From Onchocerca lupi (Eukaryota > Nematoda > Chromadorea > Rhabditida > Onchocercidae): 64,000 nucleotides of DNA. Positions 38,218 through 49,967 of this stretch are shown here, piece by piece. The notes beneath the pieces were generated by a model. It had not been told where the DNA came from, did no database searches, and saw only the letters and a program-made list of their open reading frames with translations. Numbering within the stretch: position 1 is the first letter of the stretch; every line of letters starts with the position of its first letter. Position numbers and translations under genes: made by a program. The stretch is taken from the NCBI GenBank assembly GCA_028564675.1, contig JAOVVO010000407.1:1-64000 (forward strand). Direction: 5' to 3'.

Positions 38218-41200
38218 ATGGCAACCGATCACCATCGACAACGGTCTGTTCTCATCACTGGAGCAAATCAGGGAATAGGTCTGGCACATTTTCTCATCAT
38301 TTCAATAATAAATTCAGGCCGAGACTTTTATCTCGGCATAAATAATTTGATTTCTACTGTGATCATTCACATTGAAATGTAAGCGTATTTTTTTCCTTTT
38401 TTTATATCGATTATATGAGCTTTGCGCGAGAAATATAGCCTAGAACTTTGGCATGATGCAGGAGTGACTTATAATCGCATCTCAGTGTACAACGGAATCG
38501 TCGGAAATGAAAGTTCAAAAGATTTCAATAATTTATGACCAATAGTTATCCGCTTAGGCGTCAACTGCGACCAATTCATCAAGGATTAGTCATTCGTAAA
38601 AATGACAAATTTATAGTAAACTCTGTGAAGCTTTGTCAATCATAGAAGAAATGAATTGTACCAGTCAAAGAGTGTAATACAAATTCAAAACAACAGAACT
38701 GTTTAGGCATCAGATGAATATTCCTCATTAGTTGCCTTCCTATAAATAGCTCATGCTATCAATTTTTTACAATTTATTTCAGTCAACTGACGGTTAAATC
38801 ATCAAAAAGAATAATATAACATTTAGATTGATTAAATTGATTAAAAAATTGAAATATACGTTAAGGTTATCATACTGCATTGCAACTATGTGCCAAGGGT
38901 TATCGCGTTACCATTGCATGTCGTAACATTGAAAAGGCGAAAAATGCCTGTGCATCCATAGTTAACCGATTGGTTGGTGATTTTATATCGTTATACTCAC
39001 TTGATTTTCATCAAAATTTGTTTAATTTTAACAATAAACTAGAATATTATTGACGAAAATAATTGTACGACGAAATTTGTCATTTTCAAAATTTTTTTTA
39101 AATAACAAAAATTTGTTTCCAAATTGTTTGAAATTAGCTAACGAGAGCAAGAATTAAAAGGCGATAGTATGAAGTTTGAGCAAAATTCTGTTCCCTTGAC
39201 TATGTAACTTGTTAAATTTATTTGTATTTCTATTAGTTACGTTCTCAGAGAAGAAAAATACTTCACAAATTCGATGTTTTGTGCCGTAATGTTAAAAAAT
39301 TTCAGATAATTTTCAGGGTAATAGCGTCTTCATTGATTTCATTATTATTGATCTAAGTGAACTATCATCAGTTTCAAAAAGTGTTAATTTGATTATTGCT
39401 CAGAAGAGGTAATTAAGTCACATTTCTCTGTGTCATTATGTTAGAGAACAAAAGAAAGAAAAATTTCAAAATTTTAATGTTTCAAGTTTTTGTAATTTCT
39501 TCAAAGTTCCCCATTCTTTTGAATGAAGGAACTAGAGGCGAAGCGTAAATTAAACAACAAATAAAAAAATAAAATACAATCTGCATGAGAAAGCTAAAAA
39601 AGAGAATCTAAATTTAATAAGAAAGATTAGAAGAAAGGTTTCTAATTCGAATTTGAACCCGTTGATTCCTCTTCTTAGTATCTTATCAATGAATATGATT
39701 TTGAGATCCTAGAAAAGGCTCACTATACAACCATCAAAATCTCGAAATTATTTGCTTTATAATTATCATTAAAAAAGCAACCTTTATTATCCGACCAATA
39801 TACATCACAGCATACTGAAATATAAATGAAATTTGAAATGAGCGTAGTGCAAATACATCATTCTGTTTCAAGCACTAATCGATTCATTGCTAGAAAAAAG
39901 TTAAACTATTTTTGTTATTTAGAAGGGAAAAAATTTCCATTTACTAAAAGATGCTTCCAAGTTTTATCGACATCAATGATGATGAATCATTGCAGATGTT
40001 ATGATATAATTATTTTAAATGCTGGTGTTTTGCTACCAAAATTATTCAAAACAAAGGATGGATTTGATACTACGTTTCAGGTGTGATATTACTACTACTT
40101 TATTGCTTTCTCATTCATGAATCGCCCTTATTCTGATCCATTTTTTTTAAAATTGGTGATTTATATTTGAAAAAAAAAATATTATTATCACGATGGAATG
40201 ATACTTTTACCAACTATCCAACCTATTTATTTGCGGTTTATTCATTTGGAAAATTTGTTTGCTATTATTTTACAAATCTTTAGAAAAATTATACGCACAG
40301 TATAATCGCAAATTTTTGTGGAATTTTATCAAATCCGAATTTCAGGTGAATTATCTGTCGCAATTCTATTTGTTAAACGAACTAATCGGTGTTGCAACGC
40401 CGAAAGAAGGAGTCAAAATTATTACACTTACGTCTATTTTATACAAGTAATTCATGCAAACTTTATTAAAAGAATAGAGTTATGGAGAGAAACGAAATAA
40501 AGAAACATAAGCCGAGATTATCACGATCAGTAAACTAAAACTTTTTTGATATTTGATCTTTTCTTACCCTAATTTCATCCTTGGCTAATTATTAAATTAT
40601 GACAATTCGGAGAGAGCAGAAATTAAACAATTAAATTCTAAGAACAGTGAAAAGAAGAGAGAGAGAGAGAGAAAGGCATAGAGAGCGAGCGATTGTCTTT
40701 ATTATAAATTCCTGAATGCTGTTCAGGATTATTGATTATTCTGATTAAGTATTTAGGAAATTCATAAAGACAATTTCCGAGTACTACTAACGCGGATATC
40801 TTAAGGATTCATTAAACGATTTCAGTTCAATTCATTTATTAATTGAATTGTTCTCAACTGGGATAAGATTTCATTGGATTTTTTGAAGATATGAATGAAA
40901 TGATTAAGTATTTCAAAAATTTGTGCATTTTGTTCGAAATGCTTAAAAAATTCCATCCGTTTACTTCGAATCGAAAGTGGGTCGATTTATTTTCAATCGG
41001 CATTTATCCATTGCACAAAGTGCAAACAAATTTTACAGTGCAACCAAAACAGGAAATGTTATTATTTATCATGAACTCGAATTTCCCGTATTTTTGGTGT
41101 ACTCATACCAGATTTATTTTTTAAAAAGGGCATTCGAATCCTATCCATTTTCCTTACTATGGGAGCAGATCCATTTTCAAACACCATAAATTTCCTTGGA

Positions 41201-42307
41201 TTTCAAGTTGAATATAACAAGATATTCTATTACTTTCAATTAAATTCATTGTAAATTATCTGAATGAATCATAATTTGTAACCCCTAATGAAAGGTTACA
41301 AATTATTAATGATTTTTCGGAGAACAGAGGTTTGTATTCTTTATTTGTGCTTGATTCCGTGAATCATCTGATTTGTAGGAATGACATGCAATAAAACATG
41401 CTACAAGATATGTTTTGATCAATTCTGAATGAAATTCGTAAATTGAAAAATCATAAATTTTAATTTATATTTGATTTAGATTTCTGTGTCCGAAGATACC
41501 TTCGAAATATGATTGCCTGCAGAAAATGTTTTCACCGTCCAGTCGTACTTCTGGATGGCTCAGTTATGCCAGGTTGCTTAAATTTCGCGTTCTCACTTGT
41601 CATAATTTATATGAATGACTTGATATTTTTTGAACACAAAAAAGTTGAAAAATGACCAAGCGAGGTGATTTGTAGGTCAAAATTAGCAACAGCAGTGTTG
41701 GCTTGTTACCTTGATCGTATCGAAGGGATTCAAGCAATTAGCGTCCATCCTGGAGCTATAAATACAGCGATTAGTAGTAATATCTCGTCGCGAATGCGAA
41801 AATTTTTAAAAACCATGCAAGTCTCTCGATTCCTTACCCAAGTTGTACGTCTTTATTTATTATTAATTTCACTAATTTCGAACAGATAAAATAAGTTTTA
41901 GTTAAAAAATTCTGCGGACCAAAGGCACTTTGCAAAAAGATCTTTGGGCCAATTACAAATTCTGAACTCTGTGCTGATTTCAGTTGCATTTCCGCTCATA
42001 TGTATTTCTTATTCTGAAAGATAATGAAACTATACAGATTTTTAATTCGAAAAAAAAAATGCAAGAACATCTTTGAAATCTAAAAAGAAAGAATTTGTTT
42101 CAGGAAGATGGAGCACGAAATGTGGTTGAGTGTGTTGAAGGAAGCCATTTATCAAATACTTACCGGAATAATATCAAATACGATGGCGTTCCTAAAAGGG
42201 TTTCAAATGTACGAAATGAAATTAATTTGATGATTCTTAGCAGGGAAATGATTGCAAGTATCCTTCCAGATTTCCGTGCTAATCGCATTCTATACAATAT
42301 AAACTAA
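38218..42307 (+). CDS. Short-chain dehydrogenase/reductase, retinol-dehydrogenase 11-14-like
   Basis: Exons: 38218-38278, 38866-38972, 39317-39408, 39996-40080, 40346-40446, 41480-41572, 41676-41841, 42104-42307. They total 909 bp and encode 302 residues with every phase closing. SDR hallmarks are in order. The cofactor motif TGANQGIG (residues 14-21) is followed by CRN, which suits NADP(H). Next come NAG at 95-97, a Ser-containing strand KIITLTS and the catalytic YARSK (Tyr178, Lys182). VHPGAINTAIS has the HPG turn of the RDH11-14/WWOX branch. Such enzymes oxidise or reduce retinoids, steroids or lipid aldehydes; the substrate is not predictable here. It is unusual in two ways. The introns are long for so small a gene (coding is under a quarter of the span), and two donors are weak (GTTGGT at 38973, GTTGTA at 41842). 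Confidence 0.85.
40654..40673. repeat. (GA)n microsatellite
   Basis: A short GA run in an intron of the SDR gene. Confidence 0.85.
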
Positions 42308-42313
42308 AAAAAG

Positions 42314-42317
<4 letters not shown>

Positions 42318-42357
<40 letters not shown>
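42318..42357. repeat. 40-base poly-A tract
   Basis: It directly follows the SDR coding end. Confidence 0.92.
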
Positions 42358-42361
<4 letters not shown>

Positions 42362-42580
42362 GTACAAATTTGATTCGTTCTGGCCTTGGTTAAAAGCATT
42401 ATTTAAAATTACAATATATATATATATATTTTTTCACAACAAAGTGAATTCGAAATTTTAAAGCTTTTGAAAATAAAAAGCTTGCTGAATTCGTCTTTAT
42501 TTTCCTACTGTTTTCCATCATATCAATATTTAGAAATTTATGTAGTGTTTGATATATTTATTTGTTTACTTCAAATAAAT

Positions 42581-42624
42581 TTATAAGTCTTATAAGTCTT
42601 ATCTTATCTTTATAAGTCTTATCT
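42581..42624. repeat. Short tandem repeat, 10-bp period
   Basis: Four units based on TATAAGTCTT/ATCTTATCTT. Confidence 0.75.
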
Positions 42625-43845
42625 CAAGTTTCATGTGCACAATTTCTCTATTTATTTATTAATCGTTTGCAATAATGATGTTAGAAAGTTCTTTTTTTGT
42701 TGCTTGGAAACTTACTTGCTATATAATGATGAACATAATTTCTAGATAAGAATAGGATTTTGCTTACTTGATTCATCTGTCTATCAAATTTTTTGAATTA
42801 AATTGTTAGTTTTCATCTAAATTTTTATTTCTTGCAATAGATAAACTTTTGAAATGGAAATAATGATTGGAAATTATTTCCGAGTAATTTCTAGAAAAGA
42901 AAAAAATGCATGAGGTATTGTGACAAGTATGAATTATTTCCTGAAAGCATATCGTACTGTTTTGAATCTATAAAAAGCGAAAGAAAAAATTCTAAGAGCT
43001 TGATCATGGCAACAAATTATTAATAGCGTAAGTCATGTCAATTACAGCTTAGTTCCAATCAGATAATTTCCAGGAAAATTTTGCATGCATAAAACGTCAG
43101 TCTTTATTTAAGGCTGCTTATTTAGCTATATATAATTGAATCCTTTCTAACACTATTGAAACCGTATAAACTAGAAAAAAAGATCTTATATTTTATAATA
43201 ATTTCAAGTGAAAAATTAGAAAATAAAACAGGCCTAAAAATCAATATTTCTAAAAATATTTCTTAATCCAGAAAATAGTTGACAAGAAGCCGATCAATTA
43301 TCAAATATCATGATAAGTAATAATCTCGTCGTTATTTGATTCAGCATTTATTATCCGTTTAACGATCAGATATTCTGATCAATTTTTTGTGTAAGGATCG
43401 TGCACAAAAATAATAATAAGTTTTTCCTCTGCAAGTTATTGCTAGTAATTTTAAAAAGTTAACACTTATTGTTTATGTTTTTAAGAGATGCGTTCAATGA
43501 TATGAAAATAGCACAGCACAATTGCTTCAAAATATAAGAAATACTCCATTTGACATGGAAATTCTTTTTCATGCTATTAATAAATCATTTAAGGAATATG
43601 AATATGAATTAATAAATCTAATTTTCCAATCATATTATGATAGTATTCGCAAGACAATGTATATTGTATTATTCGATTGGATATTGCTTCATAGTATGCA
43701 ACAATGATTTCCTTGATTTCTTACGAAGAAATTTAATTATTGATATTATTTAGACACAGCATTTTCATAAATTCCCAACGAACAGGCGCTTTGTTTGATC
43801 AGCTCGAACTTCTCATTTATCCAGCAGTCAACGTCTGCTCGACAT

Positions 43846-44852
43846 ATGGTGGTTCAGCTATCAAATTTTCGTGTTCTTGGGAAAAAGATTGTTTGTGTTG
43901 GCAGGAATTATAAGGTTTGTTTGCTTTAGAAGGTTATGCGTAGAGTTCATTCTTATAAATGTAATGAATTAGAAGAGTTTAATTAATGGATGGATTTTAT
44001 AGGAGCATGCTTTGGAGTTGGGAAATACGATACCGAAAAGACCATTGTTTTTCATGAAATCAACAAACAGTTATGTGTCACAAGGACAACCTATCGTCGC
44101 ACCACCTGGTTGTAAGATATTACATCAAGAAGTGGAACTTGGTGTAATTTTCAGTAAGACAGCGAAAAATATTCCATCCTCGCAAGCATTTAACTATGTT
44201 GGTGGATACACGGTAGCCTTGGACATGACAGCTCGGGACTTCCAGGTCATTTGTCATCAGATTCTTTTATTCGGGACAAAATAATTCTTTGGAGCTATCT
44301 GAAAGCTCCATTTTTCAGGTTCCGATTGCTTTAATAAACCTTGGAGTAATGAAGTTGTTGAGCCACTGCAACGTCAATATCTGATGTATTGCGTGGAAAG
44401 CTGACTTCAATAGAGTGCAATTTTCAAGAATGAAAATTGCAACTTTTAATTTTCAGGATGAAGCGAAGAAGGCAGGGACACCTTGGTTTTTGGCGAAATC
44501 GTTTGACACATCATGTCCAGTAGGATCTTTCATCGAAGCCAGCAAAATTGCCAATCCACACGACGTCGAGCTATTTTGTCGCATAAATGACGAAGAGAAG
44601 CAGCGCTGTCGAACCGATGTCATGATTTTCGATATACCAACTCTGGTTGAAGTTCTAACGAAATATGTTACCATGGAGCCAGGTGATATGCTCCTCACGG
44701 GTACGCCATCAGGTGTAACGGCTGTAAAATCTGGCGACTGTATTGAATTTGGTTTGGAAGGTATCGCACTGTTTAGATTTTATGTTCAGTAAAAATTTGA
44801 TTTCTCAGCTCAAATTCTTGCCTTTCGAGTAATCAGTAAAGATGAAGATTGA
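43846..44852 (+). CDS. fahd-1: FAHD1: acylpyruvase / oxaloacetate decarboxylase
   Basis: Exons: 43846-43914, 44003-44245, 44457-44760, 44809-44852. They total 660 bp and encode 219 residues, matching the usual FAHD1 length of about 220. The sequence follows the fumarylacetoacetate hydrolase family throughout. KIVCVGRNYKEH comes first, with His25 at the position of the human catalytic lid His. HQEVELG places metal ligands Glu66 and Glu68, and ALDMTARD carries the third acidic ligand. WFLAKSFDTSCPVG and MLLTGTPSGV follow. In animals FAHD1 is mitochondrial, cleaves acylpyruvates and decarboxylates oxaloacetate, with Mg2+ or Mn2+. No clear mitochondrial leader is visible, as expected from the short N-terminus. 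The small last exon was found by phase (G + CT) and ends in a frame resembling the family's final strand. Confidence 0.93.
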
Positions 44853-46060
44853 ATGCCTACTAATTTAACAAATGATCATTAGTTAAATATGGTCTAAACA
44901 GGAACGTTTATACACGATAAATGCCAGTCGCATGCTACCATCGCTCGATACAAATATAAACAACATAAGCAAACTACATATATACAAAAATACAACATCC
45001 GAATTCGACAACTGCCCTGTTCTCTTCTATCATTATTTATCCTGACCAACGGACAATAATGGAATAATCTGATAAGCAGGATATGCTCTATATGAAGAAT
45101 AATGATAGAAGACAGTTTACCAAATACTGACAGAGAATGGTCATTTCGAGAATATACTAAATTACACCAGAAATTCAAACATAGTCTTTCAACAAGAACT
45201 AATAAAATTAATTGCTCTCCATACTCTGAAGTCAGAATTTCCATCTTAAATATGGTTTGCATCTTTCTATAAAAATGATCTCTTTAGCACTAAAACATGT
45301 ATAGGATTAATAAATAAAAGAAGACGAAATAAGGAGTGCTGTGACTGCCGTATACTTTTACGACTGCAAACTAGAGTGAAACACTGAAATAAAAGGGAAT
45401 CCACAGATCAGAGCTAAGGAAAATACGGAAGATGTAACTAATTTGATACAGATATATGGTTATTTGAAGATCACTTAAGATTAATGACTGTTACGCGTGA
45501 TAACAATATCCAATTTTGGCAGAACCTTGACTTATCAAGAAAAAATGATTTCAACCCAATTTTTCGTAAGTGCACTGGAAATATCATGATAACAGGAAAT
45601 AATCAGAATGAAGTTGGGAGCATGATAATTATCATTTAACAACACATATAGACAGAGATTCTCGCATTAGAAATTACAAAATCAGCGCACATGAAACCAA
45701 TTTCAAACGTAAAAGTATGCTTTCCCATCAAACTTTAATTCTCAAATCAAACATTCACCTTCATTTGTCTTTTCAGAATTTGTGCTAAACAGAATTCGCA
45801 AATAGACTGCCTTTAAAAAGGGCAATTTCACTGCACTCATATATACCAAGTGCAACACGTGGGAATATGAAGTATAACCTCACTGTACCTTGCGTCTGAG
45901 GTAGTTTAATGTGCGCTACGCTATAATAAGGCTGTTCATAAATACTGCCGCTGCTATTCATAATAATTGAAAGCATAAATTCATAAATAAACATAGTACT
46001 GAACTTCTCCCCATTTTTTCTCCATCATGACATCGAATAACGGCTTAATTTTGAATAAAT
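44853..46060. other. Convergent intergenic region, fahd-1 / siah-1
   Basis: About 1.2 kb holding the two 3' flanks. No coding exon, RNA gene or marked repeat was seen. Confidence 0.55.
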
Positions 46061-48428
46061 TCAAACCATGGATATCGTAACATTGATACCAAGATTACCA
46101 TTTTCAGCAAACAACTGGGCTGTTTGGCTATCGAATGCCATACAATCTGATAGAGATATTGCATGTGCTACACCCTCATGTATGCTACGCGGGGACGCTT
46201 CCCAACTAAAACGACGCCGGTGTGTCGCTAATTCAAGCCTGTAAACAGAAAAAAAAATTAGAGTTCCATATATGGAATCCAAAATAATTTGTTGTTCTGA
46301 AATTCAATTCAATTTTTCTTTCATATATTGTGCCTCTATTCAAACGGATTCAAAGCGACTAGTTTTGTTCATCCGTATTAAAATTTTCCGTGGCATGAGG
46401 TAAATTCCTGAACTTAGCCCAATGATGCTTACTACTATTTATCATAAAACTCCAAAATTGCTTTGCAAACAGTAAAATTATTCTGGAGTAGTCATCTGTC
46501 AAAAAATTCCATTTCGTGGTCTAATATAAAATACTATTGGCAATCAACTTTAAGTTTCTTGTGCAAAATTGTTTTTAGAACGCCCTACGTATCAATCATC
46601 CTTTGGGAAACACAAGTTTTTAAATCATTGAAACTTTCAAATGAACCGGAGTGAAACATTAGAAAAATAAAGCCGCATCTTCAAACTCTATATTAAAAAA
46701 AAACTATCGCGTGAAACTAAAATCAACGAATTCCCCACCGATACATGAAATTCTCGGATTCTTTTTTAGCGCCAATCAGTTGCACAACAGCATAGAACAT
46801 CTGATTGCCATCCTGGAACTTTTCTTGTTTTTCTAACACGAGCATAAAGTGATAACCGAAACAAGACTGCATCATTACCCAGTCTACAGCACCGGGTAGA
46901 TTGATGTCAGTGGCCAAAAAGACGATATCTTCACCTGCAATTAAAATTCATTCAAATGCTTATTCTTTACAATTAGCTTTAAATAACGGAAATATGTGAG
47001 TTTTAATTTTTAACTCATGATTAGAAAGCAGAAAAAGTCATGGTTTATTAGAAATTTCCATGGTTTATTAGAAAGAAATGAAACATAAAAATTATTTTGC
47101 ATAAAGTATTAACCAATTGTAACCGTAATTTACATATTTGTTTTTATTTTCTTTAACTGCTGAAATACTACTCTATTTTTAACATAAATCACATACAGAC
47201 AGAAAAATATACTGTGAACACCAAAATCTTTTTTGTATTTCTTAAAGTAACGAAGAAGAAATTGACCTTGTAGAGTAGTAATAGACTTGTGAACTTTCAT
47301 AAGATGTCCCATAACTTCCGAAAGGCTTCCCTGCCACTTGCATGATGCACCGGGACACGGGCAACAATATGGACTAAAAATATGCACAGTAGAGGATGTA
47401 AAATAGTACTTGGTAAACAAACATAGAAATGCTTTCAACTAAGATGTACAATGTTATTAAAAATGAGAGTACAGTGTAAGCTTCTAAAGTAAATATTATA
47501 CTTGCTTCATAGCAGGAACCCCAATTTCTCTACAAAAAGGAACTAGGACCAGAACAGAAGCAAAGAATGCTTACCGAAACTCACAAAGCTCCTCATGCTC
47601 CACTTTTTCAACGTGTGAAAATGTAAGAGGACAACCTGAACCTGCAAATTTGCAGGGAAACATAACTGTGTTTGCGATCTTTTCCAATACCAGATTTCGA
47701 ACACTTGCTGTAAATAGCATTAGATAAAATGCATTGAAAATTAGTAATTATACTAGCCAAATTCTAAAAAATGATCTCATGCATCCTCTTTCCTTTCTCT
47801 GGAGAAAAAAGAAAACACTTGAACTCTAACAACATAAATCAATTGAATAGTAAAGAAACGTACGAACTGGACCCCTGCAGGTAGGGCAGCATGTCAGTTT
47901 GGGACGGCAATTGCCACATACAAGGTGACCACTCTGGCACTGCAGATAAGGTGGCATCATATAATCCATGCAAACTGGGCATTCGAAGACAGATAGCACC
48001 TAAAAATAGCATTACCAATGCTTCGATTTTTCGAAAAAAAAGATAAAACTGCGATTCTTCATTTACTAAATGCAAGACAAACAGGTTGATATCAAGCACT
48101 GACCTTATCAAACCAAGAAAAAATTAAAAACCTCTGGATTAGCGTTATGTGTTACATTGTGCGGAGTGGCAACAGCAAATTGAGGTGCAACGCTTTGTGT
48201 AGTAACTGAATTTGAAATAGAACCTGAAACAGCAGGTTTATTTTGACGACAAATTACTAAGGAAAAGTCAAAGTCGAAAAATAAAACAAACGCACCGGAT
48301 GGTGTGGAACCTTGAACACGTCCGACAGTTTTTTGTTGTGGTGTTGCAACACCCTGCGTTGGATTATTCTGACCGTTTACTGCAGCTGGAGTTGTACTAC
48401 TATTCCCTTGTTTGAACTCGTTGCTCAT
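46061..48428 (-). CDS. siah-1: SIAH-type RING E3 ubiquitin ligase (seven in absentia)
   Basis: Exons on the minus strand: 48428-48296, 48223-48132, 47999-47864, 47707-47575, 47373-47267, 46934-46739, 46238-46061. They total 975 bp and encode 324 residues in phase. A low-complexity Thr/Gln/Asn-rich N-terminus of about 75 residues comes first. The RING finger starts at FECPVC (Cys82, Cys85), with LQCQSGHLVCGNCRPK and CCPTC completing eight ligands. The SIAH zinc fingers follow (FPCKFAGSGC, CEFRPYCCPCPGASCKW), then the substrate-binding SINA domain ([35 protein letters not shown] at the C-terminus). Identity to human SIAH1 is very high from the RING onward. The protein dimerises through SINA and targets partners carrying PxAxVxP-type degrons for proteasomal decay. 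The first donor (G|GTGCGT) was preferred over a later one because it gives the conserved phase. Confidence 0.95.
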
Positions 48429-49967
48429 TTTGTTGACAATTGCAAATGGTCGTTTTTTCAAATTTAAGACTGAAACAATGTGAAAGAAACTTCTGAAGAG
48501 AAACAAAGTACCGCAAACTCAACCTCAATAAACTCCGCTTTGCCACTACGGCAAAAATATGGCTTTTACTCATACTGTCATCAAACAAACCATACGTATA
48601 CACTTCCAAACTTTTACAATATCTTGCCTGATTCACCCTATCCATTTCCAACGTCGATTGAATTAGAAAAACGACCATTTACCAAAATATTTTTCACCTC
48701 GGTAACAGATCCAAATTGCATTATAGGAAGCTCAAAATGGCAACCACCTTTTTGTTGTTCCATTTATCACTTCTATAATCACACTCAGAACAAACAAACT
48801 ATTTCAGTAGATTCTTCAAACTAAGAAAATAATTAAAATGATATTCCGATGGGCAAAAATCACGGAATTTCTTGAAGTATATGTCAATGAAATCAATATT
48901 TTAATGCATTTCCAAATTACTGAATCAAAATACAAATGTATGAATATTTCAGGGAAGGAGCTAAATCAAAAAATATCACATAGAATTATAGAATAAACAA
49001 AATATAACAAATTAATAAGTACTCAGTTAAGGCAATGCTTTCTTTGCAGGCAGCTGTTGATAATACTAATGAACACATTATTGTCAGAAAACTAATACAA
49101 TGATGTCATTACATTGAAAAATCCTAAAGATTTGCTGGAAAAGTTCATCAACAGAGAGCGTGACAACACCAATCGACCACCACGCTTTGGACTTTAAATA
49201 ATAGATAAATATGATACACACAGTATCGGATAATTAATGTAATGACAAATGACGTATATAATCAAATAAAGTTAAATTCTACAAAACCATGCTGATAACA
49301 CCGTTTTTACTTATACATCTAGAACTGATGGAAATAAATTTTGCATGAGAAAGGGTATAAAAGTGAGACATGAACATGACCGGCTTCAATCTATGTTTAA
49401 AAGAGACATATTTGAATGACCATAAGGTGAATGTAAGAAAACAATATAAATGCTTCATATGATGATACAAAGAATTCGTGGTAGTTAGAGAATTATCGAG
49501 ATATATACTTCCTATTTATTCATATTTCTTCTGCAAATTTTTTTTTGTCCAACTTGTGTTTATATATATCATTTCTGTATTTTCATAGAAGTGATGTACA
49601 TTCCTCAATAAATACGCTGGACCTTTTCATTTATCTATACCAATTATCGTACCATTTTTCAAAATGATTAAATGATCACAGAGCTAAATGTTTACTTATT
49701 ATTAACTAACTGCACATTAATTTCACGTCTAGTGCATAAAGTTCCTTCCAAATTCATAAGGACCACACATGTGGTATACGGCACCGGCATACTAACAGTT
49801 CCGTACTGATTATGCACAGTACTATTTATTTTCTTAATTACTTAAAATGTTTTTTGAAATGTTTTTCTTTTCGACTAAGAATATTCGAATGATATTTCGT
49901 CCAAAAATATCTATCGAAATATTCAGAAAGAAATAAATAAATGTGAAAGAACAATAGTAGCAAATCA
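48429..49967. other. Intergenic, 3' of tbc-13 and 5' of siah-1
   Basis: About 1.5 kb between two minus-strand genes. A minus-strand AATAAA (TTTATT at 49825-49830) may serve tbc-13. The plus-strand open frame overlapping 48480-48824 is antisense to the siah-1 5' flank and has no support. No other feature was seen. Confidence 0.5.

Larger units (their letters stand above)
42308..43845. other. Intergenic, SDR to fahd-1
   Basis: Begins with a 40-base poly-A tract (42318-42357) only ten bases after the SDR stop codon. A 10-bp-period repeat based on TATAAGTCTT follows at 42581-42624. The rest is AT-rich without an exon that I can support. Confidence 0.55.
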
